A stretch of 64,000 nt of DNA, from NCBI GenBank assembly GCA_020284085.1, contig JACEVL010000514.1, forward strand, positions 816,001-880,000, written 5' to 3'. This document shows, piece by piece, positions 1 to 10,884 of this stretch. The translations under genes and the position numbers were made by a program. A model generated the notes under the pieces. It did not search any database. It worked only from the letters and a program-made list of their open reading frames with translations, and was not told the DNA's origin. The stretch comes from Aporrectodea caliginosa (taxonomy: Eukaryota > Annelida > Clitellata > Crassiclitellata > Lumbricidae). Numbering within the stretch: position 1 is the stretch's first letter; every line of letters starts with the position of its first letter.

Positions 1-1662
1 GCAATATATTCTTTTTTCAAACGTTAGAGTAGCAAGTTGAGCGAAATGTAACGTATATGCGTCAACAGCCGTTGTGTTACAACTACGGCGAGTTCACTTG
101 AAAATCTCAAAAGAAGGCGATGACTCCCTTGTTAAGAAAGCATATGAACTGTACTTTGGATATAAAGTTGGCGATCAGGATAAAGGTTGGGTACCTAAAA
201 TTTGTTGCACATCTTGCGCAGTCAATCTCAGAGCATGGATTACTGGTTATCGGCCGTCTATGCCGTTTGCTATTCCAATGATATGAAGGGAGCAAAAATC
301 ATGTTTCAAACTGCTGGGTTTCTTTTTGACAAATGTTTTGGCCATTCCTCCAAAAGCAAGAAACCAATATTGAATATCCTAATCTTCCATCGGCACTGAG
401 ACCACTACCACATGCTGACAGCCTTCCTGTAGGTCTACCCAATCCACGGGCTGTTTTTACCATCGGAGACATTCGTGAAAATGTGAAAAAGGGAACAGAA
501 GACTGTATTGATCCTGATTTCCAACCACTGCAGTGCCGTGAGCCTCATTTGATAACTCAACCTGAGCTAAAATTTAATACCCTAGTCAGGGACTGAAATT
601 CGTGAAAGGATCAAGAGGAATTGCTGTGCTCTCAGATTCAGGGCTGGAATCTATTGGCACAAGAAACTAATGATATAAACTGTTACTGTCATCTATCCAG
701 TCAACAGGCACAACTGTTAACTGCGTGGTGATTTGAAATTTGTAGCACTTCTTCAGCTTCTTGTTGGATGCAGCTAGGATATAGGAAGTATTGTTGTTTC
801 ATCTGTGAGTGGGTCAGTCATGCTAAAGTTTCTCTCTACCCACTGGCCACGTCGTAAACATTTGGTACTACGCCAAAGGAAAGTTTATCACGAACCACTT
901 GTTTAACCCAGTAAGATTGTCTTGCCACCTCCTCACATCAAGCTTGGACTAGGGAAGAGCTTTGTCAAGTCATTGAACAAAGAGGGGAAGGGGTTCAAAA
1001 ATCTTAAGAGACATGTTTCCTAGCATAAGCGAAGCCAAGACATGAGAAGGCATATTTGCAGGTCCACAGATAACAGAACTGATGAATGACAGTCGCTTTG
1101 ACGAACTCCTGAATAAAATTGAGTTAATTGAGTGGCAGTCTTTGAAGGACGTTAACTTTATCGGCAATAACAGATCAGCAAATTATATTCAGTTGGTTGA
1201 AAAGATACTTCACGCATTGCATCTGATGGTTGTTACTAAAATACAATTCTTTAGTTCCCGGCTGGATTTTTTCCAGCAAATCTTTGTGATGTCAGCGATT
1301 AACATGGCGAACATCAGGACATTGACACAATGGAGAAACGACTCCAGGGTGTGTGGAGCATTAGAATGCTGGCTGATGACTGTTTGACATTGATCAGAGA
1401 GGCCTCTGATATTGAATACAAACGCAAATCAGCGGCTGTTCAGTTTTAAAATGTCCAAAAAGTAAATAACAGTACATTGTAAATGTATGTACTAAGTAAA
1501 TTTCTGGGCATTTCTTGTAAAATCTTGCAAGCCATTTTTCTCAAAAACCTTACGTGATACAAACATTCTGAGAACACCACTGGATTCAGCGTGCCAAAAT
1601 CTATATAGAACAGCTAAAGTTTTTTAGGAAGCAAAACAAAAGTTAAAATTTGTTGTCCAGTG
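1..1662 (+). mobile_element. CACTGG-ended TIR transposon, copy 1 (left end outside window)
   Basis: The right end at 1650-1662 reads TTGTTGTCCAGTG. This is the reverse complement of the CACTGGACAACAA end of the copy at 38133-40370, which has both ends and a 3-bp TSD. The two copies are alignable throughout, in opposite orientation, about 36.5 kb apart. The left end is not in the window. CACTG-type ends with 3-bp duplications fit the CACTA/EnSpm class, but that is inference. The element carries the family-1 pseudogene on its plus strand. Confidence 0.7.
74..1449 (+). pseudogene. Family-1 transposon-associated protein, decayed
   Basis: Pieces in several frames match a protein family found in many copies in invertebrate genomes (recalled, not searched). 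An N-terminal block ends in a Cys-rich ICCTSC motif followed by MPFAIPM. A second block ends near 594 with LKFNTLVRD. A C-terminal block starts near 1082 (DSRFDELLNKIE, then a GNN..NY.QLVEK segment) and ends at a TAA at 1447-1449, after DIDTMEKRLQGVW and REASDIEYKRKSAAV. The middle (about 600-1080) is deleted or unreadable and frames shift repeatedly, so it is dead. No biochemical function is established to my knowledge. Its presence in an element with clean TIRs at 38133-40370 suggests a transposase. The second copy is at 38341-39768 on the minus strand. Confidence 0.65.
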
Positions 1663-1785
1663 TAATTTATACCTGTGAACCCGGTTGCCTTGTTTGATGC
1701 TAATTCAAAGAACCTCTCCCACTGTAGTGCTTCCTTCCCAGTGATAATCTTATAAGTTCCGATTAAACTACAGGGTAACAACATA

Positions 1786-3222
1786 TTGTTAATGATATTA
1801 ATGACCCGACGGGGCAGACTACCGACGACGAACAGAGAGGCAAGTGACCACCTGCAAAGTCACTCGACACCACAGATGGCGGATGATGATGCGCCGGTCA
1901 CATCTGCAACTAATGGAATCCAACCCGATTCTGCTGAAGAAGCCGATAACAACGGAAATGAACTGATTAATGGAGAGCCGAGTGTTTTCAAGAGAGAACA
2001 GCAGGAGGATCACACACTGGCAGACCTATGGACATTAGCAAGGAGGGGAGACGACAAGTATATCGCAGATAACGGTTTCTTGTTCAAGCGAGGTAAGCCG
2101 CACGGAGCCGATGACGAAGTGCAGAAACAATTACTGCTACCCGTAACATTCAGAAAGAGGGTCCTGGAATTAGCACACGATTCCACCTGGGCGGGCCACA
2201 GAGGTGTAAAAGCGACCACGGCACGAATAAACAAAGCGTTTTGCTGGCCTTCAATGACGCAAGATATTCAGACGTACGTACGCTCTTGTCCAGAATGCCA
2301 ACGGACCGCCACAATCAAGACAGCTGATAGAGCGCCATTGATAGAAGTTCCTGTAATTGACGAACCATTCAACACCGTAGTTTTAGACGTTTTAGGGCCT
2401 ATAAACCCAAAGTCGTCTTCTGGAAAGAGATTCGTATTAATCCTCGTGGAACAAACAACTCACTGGCCGGAGTTTATCCCTCTTTCCAACGTAACTGCTA
2501 AGGCAGTGGCAAAGGCGCTAATTGAAGTGTTTGCACGAACAGGGATTCCCAAAGTCATCAAATCGGACAATGGAACCCATTTCAAGAACCAATTAGTAAA
2601 AGGACTTGAAGACCTACTTGGCATTTCACCGGTGTTTTCAACCGTTGGACACCATGAGACAGCGGGCAGTGCCGAACGAATGATAAGGGTAGTGCGCGAG
2701 ATGCTTCGCAAAACCGTAGCAGACGACCCGAGGTCTTGGGACGCAGCATTACCGCTTTTAGCGTTCAGCTGTAGACAAATACCATCGACTGTCACCGGTT
2801 TTTCACCGTTTGAGCTGTTGTACGCACATGATGTCAGAGGACCACTGCAAGTAGTGCACGACGCGTGGACAGGTAGGCTACACACCACCTCTAAAAAACG
2901 CAGCGTCATCGAGTACCTGACAACAACGAAAGATCATTTAAAAAAGTGTGTCGAATTAGCCACAGAGCAGGCACCGGAAGCGCGGAAAACGGCAAAGGCC
3001 TACTACGACAGGAAGTCGACTAACAGAGTTCTGGAAATAGGACAGGAAGTTTTGCTTTTAAGGCACTCAACCGAAAACAAGCTGCTTGCTAAATGGGAAG
3101 GACCGTTCACAGTGACTAGAAAGCTGTCGGCGGTCAATTACGAAATAATGACGGACAAAGGACCTAAAGCGTATCACATAAACCTGCTAAGACTATGGCA
3201 TGCAAGGGAATCCGATGTCCAT
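1786..3222 (+). pseudogene. pol: Integrase part of Gmr1-like pol
   Basis: This is an uninterrupted 479-codon frame coding a retroviral-type integrase. The N-terminal zinc-binding HHCC module has H131, H138, C168 and C171. The core has the DD35E triad at D201 (in LDVLGP), D261 (in KSDNGT) and E297 (in SAERM), with 35 residues between the last two. The HPxTxGxxER box is altered to HHETAGSAER. The C-terminal GPY/F module is at G439-P440-F441. The frame ends at 3223 only because a TAG there is the first codon of the inserted hAT MITE. Beyond the insertion, from 4293, the same frame continues into the RT region, so integrase sits upstream of RT in one polyprotein. The true start is uncertain; a first ATG at 1801 is plausible. 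The enzyme would insert element cDNA into the chromosome. Confidence 0.88.
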
Positions 3223-4284
3223 TAGGGTGGTCGCATCTCTAATGGAAAATTTTCAACTTCAGTTGTTTACTTTCGCCAACCCGGCATTCCGTGCCAATTG
3301 GTTTAAAAGTAGTGTAGCCCAAAAATTAGCAGGATCGAACAATATCTAGGACTCGCACAACGTCTTTGAAATTTAGATTTTTACAACTAATTTTTGTCAT
3401 TTCGAGTAAATGTATTTGATTCGCATTGTTGGACCTATTTTTAGTTTTAAACAGAATGGCTGTATGATTTTACTTAAACACAACTAAAAAATAATTTCTA
3501 CAATGTTTATACTCTCGTTGATTGTTTATTATTTATTTTTATTGGCATTTTAGTGGTATTTGATCCGTGAGTTCCTGAGACCGATAACCACAAATCAATT
3601 CGAACAAGCATACACAAAAGGGTGCAGTGGGAAAAAAGTAAAAATTAGAAATTCGAAAAGTAATAGCAACCAAAAGTTGCCCAATGGCATGGCTCAAAAA
3701 CTGTTACAAATTAAAAAAAAATATTAATGTCTTCCGCCCCCACCAGAGGGCCAAAGTTACGAGACAAAGCGTTTTTCGAGAAAATTGTAGGTTTTCTTGT
3801 AAAATATTCTTATTGAAAACTAATTAACTGCCATTCAGTATACCGCTAGAAAGAGCTCTTAAAACTGAATAAAATTATGTGTTATTTTCAGAATTTCCCC
3901 ATATTTGTAGAAGTTATTAACTTTTTACCATTTCCTCAATAATAATAATAACTCTGATAAATAATTTTAATCACTAATCAGTGTTATCACAAGTAACCGG
4001 GCATGCAATAAATAAATGTCATTGTGTTATAATCTAGACCTACTACAGGCAGTTGAATTTATTCCTGGTTTAAATGTTCACTTTTCATGGTTGATTACAA
4101 CTATTATGCTTACTTTTCGAGTGTTCCTATATTTGATAAGGGGTAAAACTTTGATGGTGTTGTGCGAGTCCTAAATATTAATATTTTTTCATACAACTTT
4201 TGTGTGATGTTTCTGGATGAAATGGAACCGAATGGCACCTTGGCGAACAATAGATTCACACTTTTATTTCTAAGGACCACCCTA
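3223..4284. mobile_element. hAT MITE, 1062 bp, inserted in Gmr1-like pol
   Basis: The ends are perfect 10-bp inverted repeats, TAGGGTGGTC at 3223 and GACCACCCTA ending at 4284. They are flanked by an exact 8-bp direct repeat, ATGTCCAT, at 3215-3222 and 4285-4292. An 8-bp TSD and TA-G-G ends are typical of hAT-type elements. The interior is AT-rich with no coding potential. Removing the element and one TSD copy restores the pol frame exactly, so the insertion came after the retrotransposon. Confidence 0.92.
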
Positions 4285-4292
4285 ATGTCCAT

Positions 4293-5799
4293 ATTCCTAA
4301 GGTGAACGTGATTCTGACAGCCGAACCGTGCGAAGGGGATTATGAGACATTAGGAGCCATAGACGACGAGGGAAGCGACGCCGAAGAATTCAATTTCAAC
4401 GAAGAGCTTTCTGAAACACAAAGGGAACAGCTTAAAGGCATTGTGCATGATTTCAAGGATCGGTTCCTCAACAAATTAGGCAGGACCACCTTAATTAGGC
4501 ATTCGATACGATTAAACGGACAAGCCTGTAGCGCCGAGGTTTTATAGGATACCAGAGAGCCTACGAGAGCAAGTGCATAATCAGATCAAAGAGATGATTA
4601 ATGACCGAATAATCGAACCATCAGAAAGCCCTTATGCATCGCCGATAGTATGCGTCAGAAAGAAGGACAACACGATACGCATATGCGCTGATCTACGACA
4701 GGTAAACGCAGTTACAATTGCTGACGAGTATCCGGCTAGTGACATGAGAGGGATAATCATTCTAGACAAGGCCGCTGGAGCAAAATTCATCACAGCACTA
4801 GATTTGCAACAAGCATTTTTTCAAGACGAGCTAGGTGAGAAGAGTCGACCGTACACAGCGTTCAAAACACCGTTCGGTTTATTCCAGTATACAGTGTTAC
4901 CCAACGGTGCAAAGAACTCTTCAAAGTGTTTTCAGCGATTGGCAGACAAGGTACTGCTGGGAGCCGAAGGGTATGCAGCAGCACATGTTGACGACTTCAT
5001 AGTCTTTTCTCCGTCATGGGAGTTGCATCTGGAGCATATCAGCGACGTATTGGCAAGATTAAGAGAAGCCAGTCTAACTGTAAAAATAAAGAAATGCCAA
5101 TTTGCTATGAAGTCCATCAAGATTTTAGGACACGTGATACAGGATGGGTTCTTAAAACCAGACCCCGATAAAATAACAGCGATTTCAAACTATCCTGTGC
5201 CGAAGACAAAACGGCAAGTGAGAGCATTCTTAGGCCTGGGGAACTTCTACAATCGTTTCATCCCAGATTTCGGTTCTAAGGCAGCTCCCTTAACCGAGCT
5301 AATTAGAAAGGACAAGCCAGACAAAGTCCAATGGACCGCACTCACGGACCAAGCATATAATGACTTAAAGACCGACTTGACGTCTGACCGCATGTTGTCA
5401 CCGCCAGACATAACAAAGCCCTTTATACTCAGATGTGATGCATCCGGATCCGGGGTAGGGGCTGTCCTGGCACAATTAGATTCTAACGGGGTGGAAAGGC
5501 CTATAGCATACGCCAGCAGAAAACTGTTAGACCGGGAGGCAAAAATGAGCACGGTAGAGCGGGAACTTCTTTGCGTAGTTTGGTCCCTAAGCCATTTCCA
5601 GCAATACACGTATGGAACAAAGGTTAAAGTATTCACGGACCATAATTGCTTAAGATGGCTGTAAACCATGGCTAACCACAATCCACGCCTCACGCGATGG
5701 GCTCTGACCATCCAGAGATACGATTTGGAGATCAACTTCATACCGGGGAGGCACAATTCTATAGCAGATGGCTTGTCCCGAGCTTTTATGACAAATTAA
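4293..5799 (+). pseudogene. pol: RT-RNase H part of Gmr1-like pol
   Basis: From 4293 the integrase frame continues through an acidic linker into the RT N-terminal region. A 1-base frameshift near 4530 moves the rest into the 4573-5664 frame. That frame has RT signatures (a RKKDNTIRICADLR block, LDLQQAF, FGLFQYTVLPNGA) and the active site HVDD at 4984-4995 in place of the usual YVDD. RNase H follows with RCDASGSGVGAVL, TVERELLCVVW and TDHNCLRWL. A TAA at 5662-5664 breaks it. The C-terminal RNase H/tether segment (FIPGRHNSIADGLSR) continues in frame to the natural stop at 5797-5799. The frameshift and stop show it is dead. Confidence 0.87.
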
Positions 5800-6860
5800 A
5801 TGTGTAGTGATTTAAAATAATGGTTATGTGAAAACTTTAGAATGTTGAGAGTGAATCATGTAACCTATGCTGTGAGTTAAAGCGAGCCTTTTGATGTTTA
5901 TTAATGGCCATCGCAGATATCATTATCGTGTTTTTATGTTTCACTGACTTATAATAATGCGTGTCTATAAGAATACTACTCGTTGTGTTTTGTGTGTGCT
6001 TTATTTTTCTAGATTAAACACTTAGAGACTTGTCGTAACCAGCCTGGCGACGTCGCAACTCACGGCTAATAAAGCCACTCTTATTGCCTGCGTCGATTGC
6101 TTGTGCTCCTGTGAATCGTCGTGTGCGGAAGAACACTCGTAGCCTAATAGCTCTCGTTTCTTACTGATTGCTCGACCTATGGCCGTCAGCATAAGAATTG
6201 GGGAGTTGTAGTGAGATGCTGCCACGATGATATTAGATTAATTAGTTAGTATAGATTTATTATAAAGTTGTTATTATATGATTGTGTTAGCATAGGGACG
6301 AAAACTTCATGAACTAAATTAAGATTTGCAGTACTGACTGACTGCAAGTTGAAATGATTGACAGCCAACAGCTGACGACATACCTAGGGGAGCGGAGGCG
6401 AAGGCCACGCCTGTCAAAGGGTGGAGGGGAGAGAAGACAAGATAGCAGAGCAAGGCAAGAGGGAACGAATCGCAGGGCGCGATGGGGGGCGAAAGAATTG
6501 ATTGACAGGCGGTGGCGATAGAAAAGACAGAGGCAAGCGGAAGAAGGGACTCTTGACTCGAAATATCGGAACTCTGAGGGTTTCTCGGAGAGGAGGAGAA
6601 GAGAGAGTCGGAGAAGAAAGCGAGAGAGGACCAAGATAGCAGGATCGGAGGACTGCGACCGCGGGCCTCTTAACGACCTGACTCTGATGATTAACCTATA
6701 TACTGTTCTGTAAATACGTTCTGCTTAAATCGCCAAAGAATTTCGTCAAACGAAGTGCCTCGTCGTAATTCGTAAATGTCTCTGCTTGATTCAACCCACG
6801 TGTATTATATTCAGTTGCAAACTAAGCCCCCGAAGATAGCCTGCGCTCGACCATATAGCA
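5800..6860 (+). repeat. Possible 3' LTR/UTR of Gmr1-like element 1
   Basis: This is the 1-kb stretch after the pol stop. It has no reading frame of its own. It has a purine-rich block at 6360-6660 and an AATAAA at about 6068. It could hold the 3' LTR (a TG at about 5803, a CA near 6856), but there is no second LTR to compare. It shares no obvious sequence with the LTR ends of element 2 (36668-36808, 46905-47041). Confidence 0.3.
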
Positions 6861-6904
6861 CCGCTGCCACCAATACTGAAAGTATAGATAGTACATCAAC
6901 AGCT

Positions 6905-8225
6905 TTTTCAGTACACGTGGTTGACCGTATCAAAGGCCTTGGATAGGTCTAGGAAAATAACCACCGTAATGTTATGGTCGTCTATGGCTCTACTAATCTT
7001 ACCTGTCAACTCATGAATAGCCAGTTCAGCTGATAGGTTTTTACTGAAGCCAAATTGATTATCATTGAGTATTTTTTTCTTGATCAATAAAATGAGTCAG
7101 TCTGTTTTGAACAATTTTCCAATACTTTTGCATTATGGTGATAGGATAGATATTGGTCTATAATTGGATACTTTTTGTTTATCCCAGCCTTAAAAATTGG
7201 AGTTATTTTTCCTAATTTCAGGTGTTGAAGAAATATTCCTTGCTCCAGAGACTGATTGATGATTTCTGCCAGTATAATGTGAACCTCATGGGGACACAAC
7301 TTCAGAGTATCAGTAGATATTTTATCAAAGCCTTTACTATGGGAGTTTTTCAGTAATGCAATTTTGTCCTTAACCTCAAGTGGTGTTACTGGATTGAAGA
7401 AAAAGGACTTGGCAGTCCTGGATGTTAGATATTTGTTATGAGTTATAGTACTAGAGGCCAACTGGGGGCCAATTTGATTGAAGTAGTTGTTAAAAATATC
7501 TGCCATTGATTCTGAGTCATTAATACAAGTATGATTGTGGAGAATTTCAGGAATGCTATTTCTTTTAGACTTCCTTCCAAGTACTGTGTTGATGGTTTGC
7601 CATGTCTTATGTAGATTAGATCTATGGTATTCCAACTTCTCAGCATAATAACTCTTTTCAGCAGCTCTTAATAGTCCTGTCAGCTTGTTTCTATATGTTT
7701 ATATTTAAGAAAATTTTCATTATTTAATCCTCTTTTTTTAAGTACTTTTTATAGAGCCGATTTTTCTTATCTATTGATTTTCTTAAGGCCAAGGTTAACC
7801 ATGGGAGATTAGCTGATTTGCGTTTATTACGTAATTTAACTAAGGGAAAACTGGCGTTGTACAATTTTTTAAATTGTTCAAGGCAGTTGTTAAAGTTTGT
7901 ATTAACTTCTGTGGATGTCAGCATACTATTTCACTCAAAGCACTGGAGTTCGTCTATAAATTTCAGCTCTGATTCTTTAGAAACTTTTCTCATGGTCCAT
8001 AGCCGGTTTGTAAATCTCTTATCCTGAGTTTGTTTAGTTTGGAAGGGGCAAACAGAAAAGCAGACGGGGAGGTGGTCTGAGATATCTGTGATCCAGATGG
8101 AGCAAGTTTCTATTTCATCTGGGTGTACATTAGTTAATATATCATCTATTAGTGAAGTTGACCTCTGGGTTATTCGTGTTGGTTTATCAATTAAAGGATA
8201 GAACCATAGGCTAATAAAATATTTA
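6905..8225 (-). pseudogene. LINE (Jockey/CR1-like) ORF2 fragment
   Basis: Read from 8225 down, frames give the end of an AP-type endonuclease (NKPTRITQRSTSLIDDI, then TDISDHLPV). The linker region follows (7924-7724 and 7635 onward; KTWQTINTVLGRKSK). The RT N-terminal half comes next, with SKGFDKIST and GKITPIFKAG near 7150-7300. RT motif FLDLSKAFDTV is near 6930. The rest of RT and the 3' end are missing, and several frameshifts and stops occur. It is a dead, doubly truncated non-LTR element inside a filamin intron or beyond its exon 3. Confidence 0.8.
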
Positions 8226-9322
8226 GAAAATATTTAGTTTCCAAGTGTGTATTAGGGTGTTTCTAGGGCTGCCAACCGTCCCGGATTCGACAGTTAATTA
8301 TTGAAGGCTAACTTCCAAGACAACCACTTTCAGCTCAATGAGTTCATGGTAGTCATCTCTGATCTCTGAATCTGATTTTCTTTCAGTAAACTTCTTGAGA
8401 AAACTGAGTGATGTTTCATGATAGGGTTCCGTGCCGGATATGACATTCAGTCCTGCATTACACTTTCCCAAGCAGCTTTATATGTCTGGAAGATTGGAAT
8501 ATGTGATGAATTAGATGGACCGCAAGCACAAAGGGAATACTTTGGCTGAAATGAACTCCATCACATGGTGACGGCAGGCGAACCACAGGATCTCTCGACC
8601 TATCTTGTCTTCCAGCAGAATGCACACTCCGCTGAAGAGTTCAGTGTTGACAGATATCAAAGCTCAAGGTTGAACCTTTTCAGAGAGTTTCCACAACTTC
8701 AGAAGATTATGAATGGCCATGGATTCATTGTATCCTGTCCCACAGGCTAATTTCGGCACACCGAAAAGTTAAAGTGTTAAATATGAGTTCTTAAATTTCA
8801 TTGGCAAATGGTAAATTTGAAAATTCACTTCTGAAAATATGTCTGCCAAAACACAGAGAGTAGTCACCATGACGTTCAACAAGAACTTTACACGTTGTTC
8901 AAAATGCCAGTAAGTAAGTAAGTAAGTAACTAAGTAAGTAAGTTAATAAGTAAGTAAGTAAGTAAGTATAACATAACAGAAACTAATTGAATCTCATCTC
9001 CATGACAAATGAAGTTGTTGACCAAGTTATACGACATCAAGATTTACCGCTAATGCCACTATAATGGTAATAATTTCTATGTCATTGAGCACCATCTTCC
9101 AGCTGGAATAAGATGCTGAAATTTTATCTCAATAATACTATAGACAGGTCTAACAAACTGAGAGGGTGCCCTGGTTTCTAGCGTTAACTTTGTTTTTGTG
9201 AACCACCCTAACATACATACATACATACATACATACATACATACATACAATACAATACAATACCATACGTACGTACGTCCAACATACATGCATAAGGATT
9301 CGTATTCAATTTTCAGTCTTAC
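8226..9322. other. Non-coding DNA with microsatellites
   Basis: No recognisable gene. It holds a (GTAA)n tract at about 8909-8967 and a (CATA)n tract at about 9211-9248. The next filamin exon should lie on the minus strand left of 9323, but I found no match to the linker that follows CH2 in this stretch. Confidence 0.6.
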
Positions 9323-9420
9323 CGGAGGCACGTCAAGCCACTGTTCCGCCGCATTCATCGCCTCCATTGCATTGGCAATATTGTTCTTCGGGTTCCACGT
9401 CGGCCAATCAGGACACAGTC
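9323..9420 (-). CDS. Filamin, coding exon 3 of those visible (end of CH2)
   Basis: A 98-bp minus-strand exon completing the second calponin-homology domain of a filamin-type actin cross-linker. It reads from a CATAG acceptor (9422-9421) to a CCG/GTAAG donor (9322-9321). With the phase-1 G carried over from exon 2 it encodes GLCPDWPTWNP followed by a helix ending AMNAAEQWLDVPP, closely matching the CH2 end of animal filamins (...CPDW...A...A..WLG.P). It ends in phase 0. The upstream exon is 10645-10884. A short alternating CA/TA microsatellite lies just inside the next intron. The fit of sequence, splice sites and phase makes this certain enough although the exon is too short to stand out alone. 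Confidence 0.9.
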
Positions 9421-9882
9421 CTATGAAGCAATGATAGAACAGGAGCGCTATTATTATATTACGAAATAAGTAGAGATGAGAGTAATCCAGGAACGTGGCA
9501 CTTCACCACAAATAGCAGAACCGAAATTGAGTGTAGGCTGTGTGTGAGGAAAGTGAAAATTGTAATCGGTGCTTTTTTCTAGAAAAAGATTCTGGAACTT
9601 AACAAATTCAGAACAACAATGGAGGGGTCACGGGTCACAAAGGGCTAAACCTCAGCCTCTTACTTAACACATATTAAAACTGGAAAATTTATAAAGTTGG
9701 GTTGTATGAAGAATATTTGAAAACGATTGTTATTTAAACAGTTTTTGGGTTTACTTCATGCTAAAAACACGATGACGGCAGACGATTTATTTTAACGACG
9801 TCGATGTCATATGAAATCCGAAGTACAATGTAGGCCTATCTATGGACGGTAGACCATAGGGGCATTTTTATGCTAATATTTT

Positions 9883-9913
<31 letters not shown>

Positions 9914-10644
9914 AATTATATATATATATATATATCAATAACCATTGGAAACAAATTAAATTAAATTAAAGTAAATAAATAATTTTTTTATTAAAAATAT
10001 ATATTAACTAGATTAATTTCGTATAGATGAAAAAGGTCCCAGAACCCGTTCGTGAGCTTTACGTCTGAAATAAACACTGACTAACTGCAATTATGACAAT
10101 TTCTATTGCATCGTCTGTAGGAAGCTACTTTTAGAATGCTTTACACCGCCAACTGTCAGCGCAAATGCAAATGCATATGCTACAAAGTACCGGAAACTTG
10201 GTCCATGAACAAGTCTTTCACTCACAATTGCTCACTATCGTCGATTGAGCTACTGCTTATTACATATTGGCGCTTAATAAAATGCATATTAATAATAATA
10301 CTGGCATGGCTCAGAGGAATAGCACACCCGCATTCAACACTGGTAGAGTCTTTCTTGTATGCAGCTCAGCAATGCCACTGCCAAGGTGCCACCACTGATC
10401 AATACGTAAGGGTTATAGTCAGGGTTTGGGGTCTATTTCCAATGATCAATCCGTAACGTTATGGCTAGGGTTTAGCCTGTATTTTCACTGATCAAACGGT
10501 AAGGGTTATGGCTTGGGTTTGGGGCTATTTTCGATGACCAATTCGTAAGGATTATGGTTAGAGCTTAGGGCTTTGAATCTATTTCCACTGACCAATCTCC
10601 ATCTCTCTAGATGCTTCCCCGGAGCAGAGAAAATTACAGTGTAC
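9421..10644 (-). other. Filamin intron between visible exons 2 and 3
   Basis: A 1224-bp intron with GTACAC donor (10644-10639) and CATAG acceptor (9421). It contains a (TA)n tract at about 9886-9935 and a 46-47-bp tandem repeat at 10397-10600. Nothing else is recognised. Confidence 0.8.
10397..10600. repeat. 46-47-bp tandem repeat beside a filamin splice donor
   Basis: Four diverged units start GATCAA or GACCAA at about 10397, 10444, 10490 and 10536. The core is GTAAGGGTTATGG..AGGGTTT. The array ends about 40 bp from the donor of the 10645-10884 exon. Confidence 0.8.
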
Positions 10645-10884
10645 CTGGAACAACAGCATCCACGAGAGCTCCAATGGCTGTTCCATCATTCCAGTCCGTC
10701 GTGAAATTGCTAATGGGTTTATCAGGAATCCTCGACGTGATCCATCCGAGAAGCTTCTGCTTCGGAGTCTGGTCGTTGTTCTCTAGCCCTTCCCACTTTG
10801 GCATCGAGATGGAGTAGTGAAGAATCAGATTCCACATCAGAGCGAGGATCAGCTTCAAATTTGAACTCACGATGTCCGAACTGT
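10645..10884 (-). CDS. Filamin, coding exon 2 of those visible (CH1-CH2 junction)
   Basis: A 240-bp minus-strand exon. Acceptor GTGCAG ends at 10885 and donor CCAG/GTACAC begins at 10644. With the phase-1 G from exon 1 it reads [18 protein letters not shown], then [15 protein letters not shown]. This is the C-terminal helix of CH1 in filamins. TPKQKLLGW then opens CH2, followed by [19 protein letters not shown]. It begins and ends in phase 1, matching both neighbours. Choosing the acceptor 4 bases further on would put a stop in frame, which supports this boundary. The tandem CH domains bind F-actin at the N-terminus of filamin, before the long series of Ig-like repeats, which are not in this window. 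Confidence 0.95.

Larger units (their letters stand above)
1663..6860 (+). mobile_element. Gmr1-like Ty3/gypsy retrotransposon 1 (integrase before RT)
   Basis: The pol domains run integrase (1786-3222), then reverse transcriptase and RNase H (4293-5799), the reverse of the usual Ty3/gypsy order. No gag or protease is visible. The family-1 transposon ends only 124 bp upstream of the integrase frame and may have displaced the 5' part. A 1062-bp hAT MITE interrupts pol. The element is dead: it carries the insertion, a frameshift near 4530 and a TAA at 5662-5664. The outer limits are uncertain because no LTR pair can be compared. Confidence 0.75.

Noticed and set aside
6314..6634. 106-codon minus-strand frame
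   Set aside because: Antisense of a purine-rich untranslated or LTR stretch, with Leu/Ser-rich composition and no family match.
10397..10600. Interstitial telomere
   Set aside because: GGGTTA cores are embedded in longer 46-47-bp units and are not in continuous hexamer arrays.
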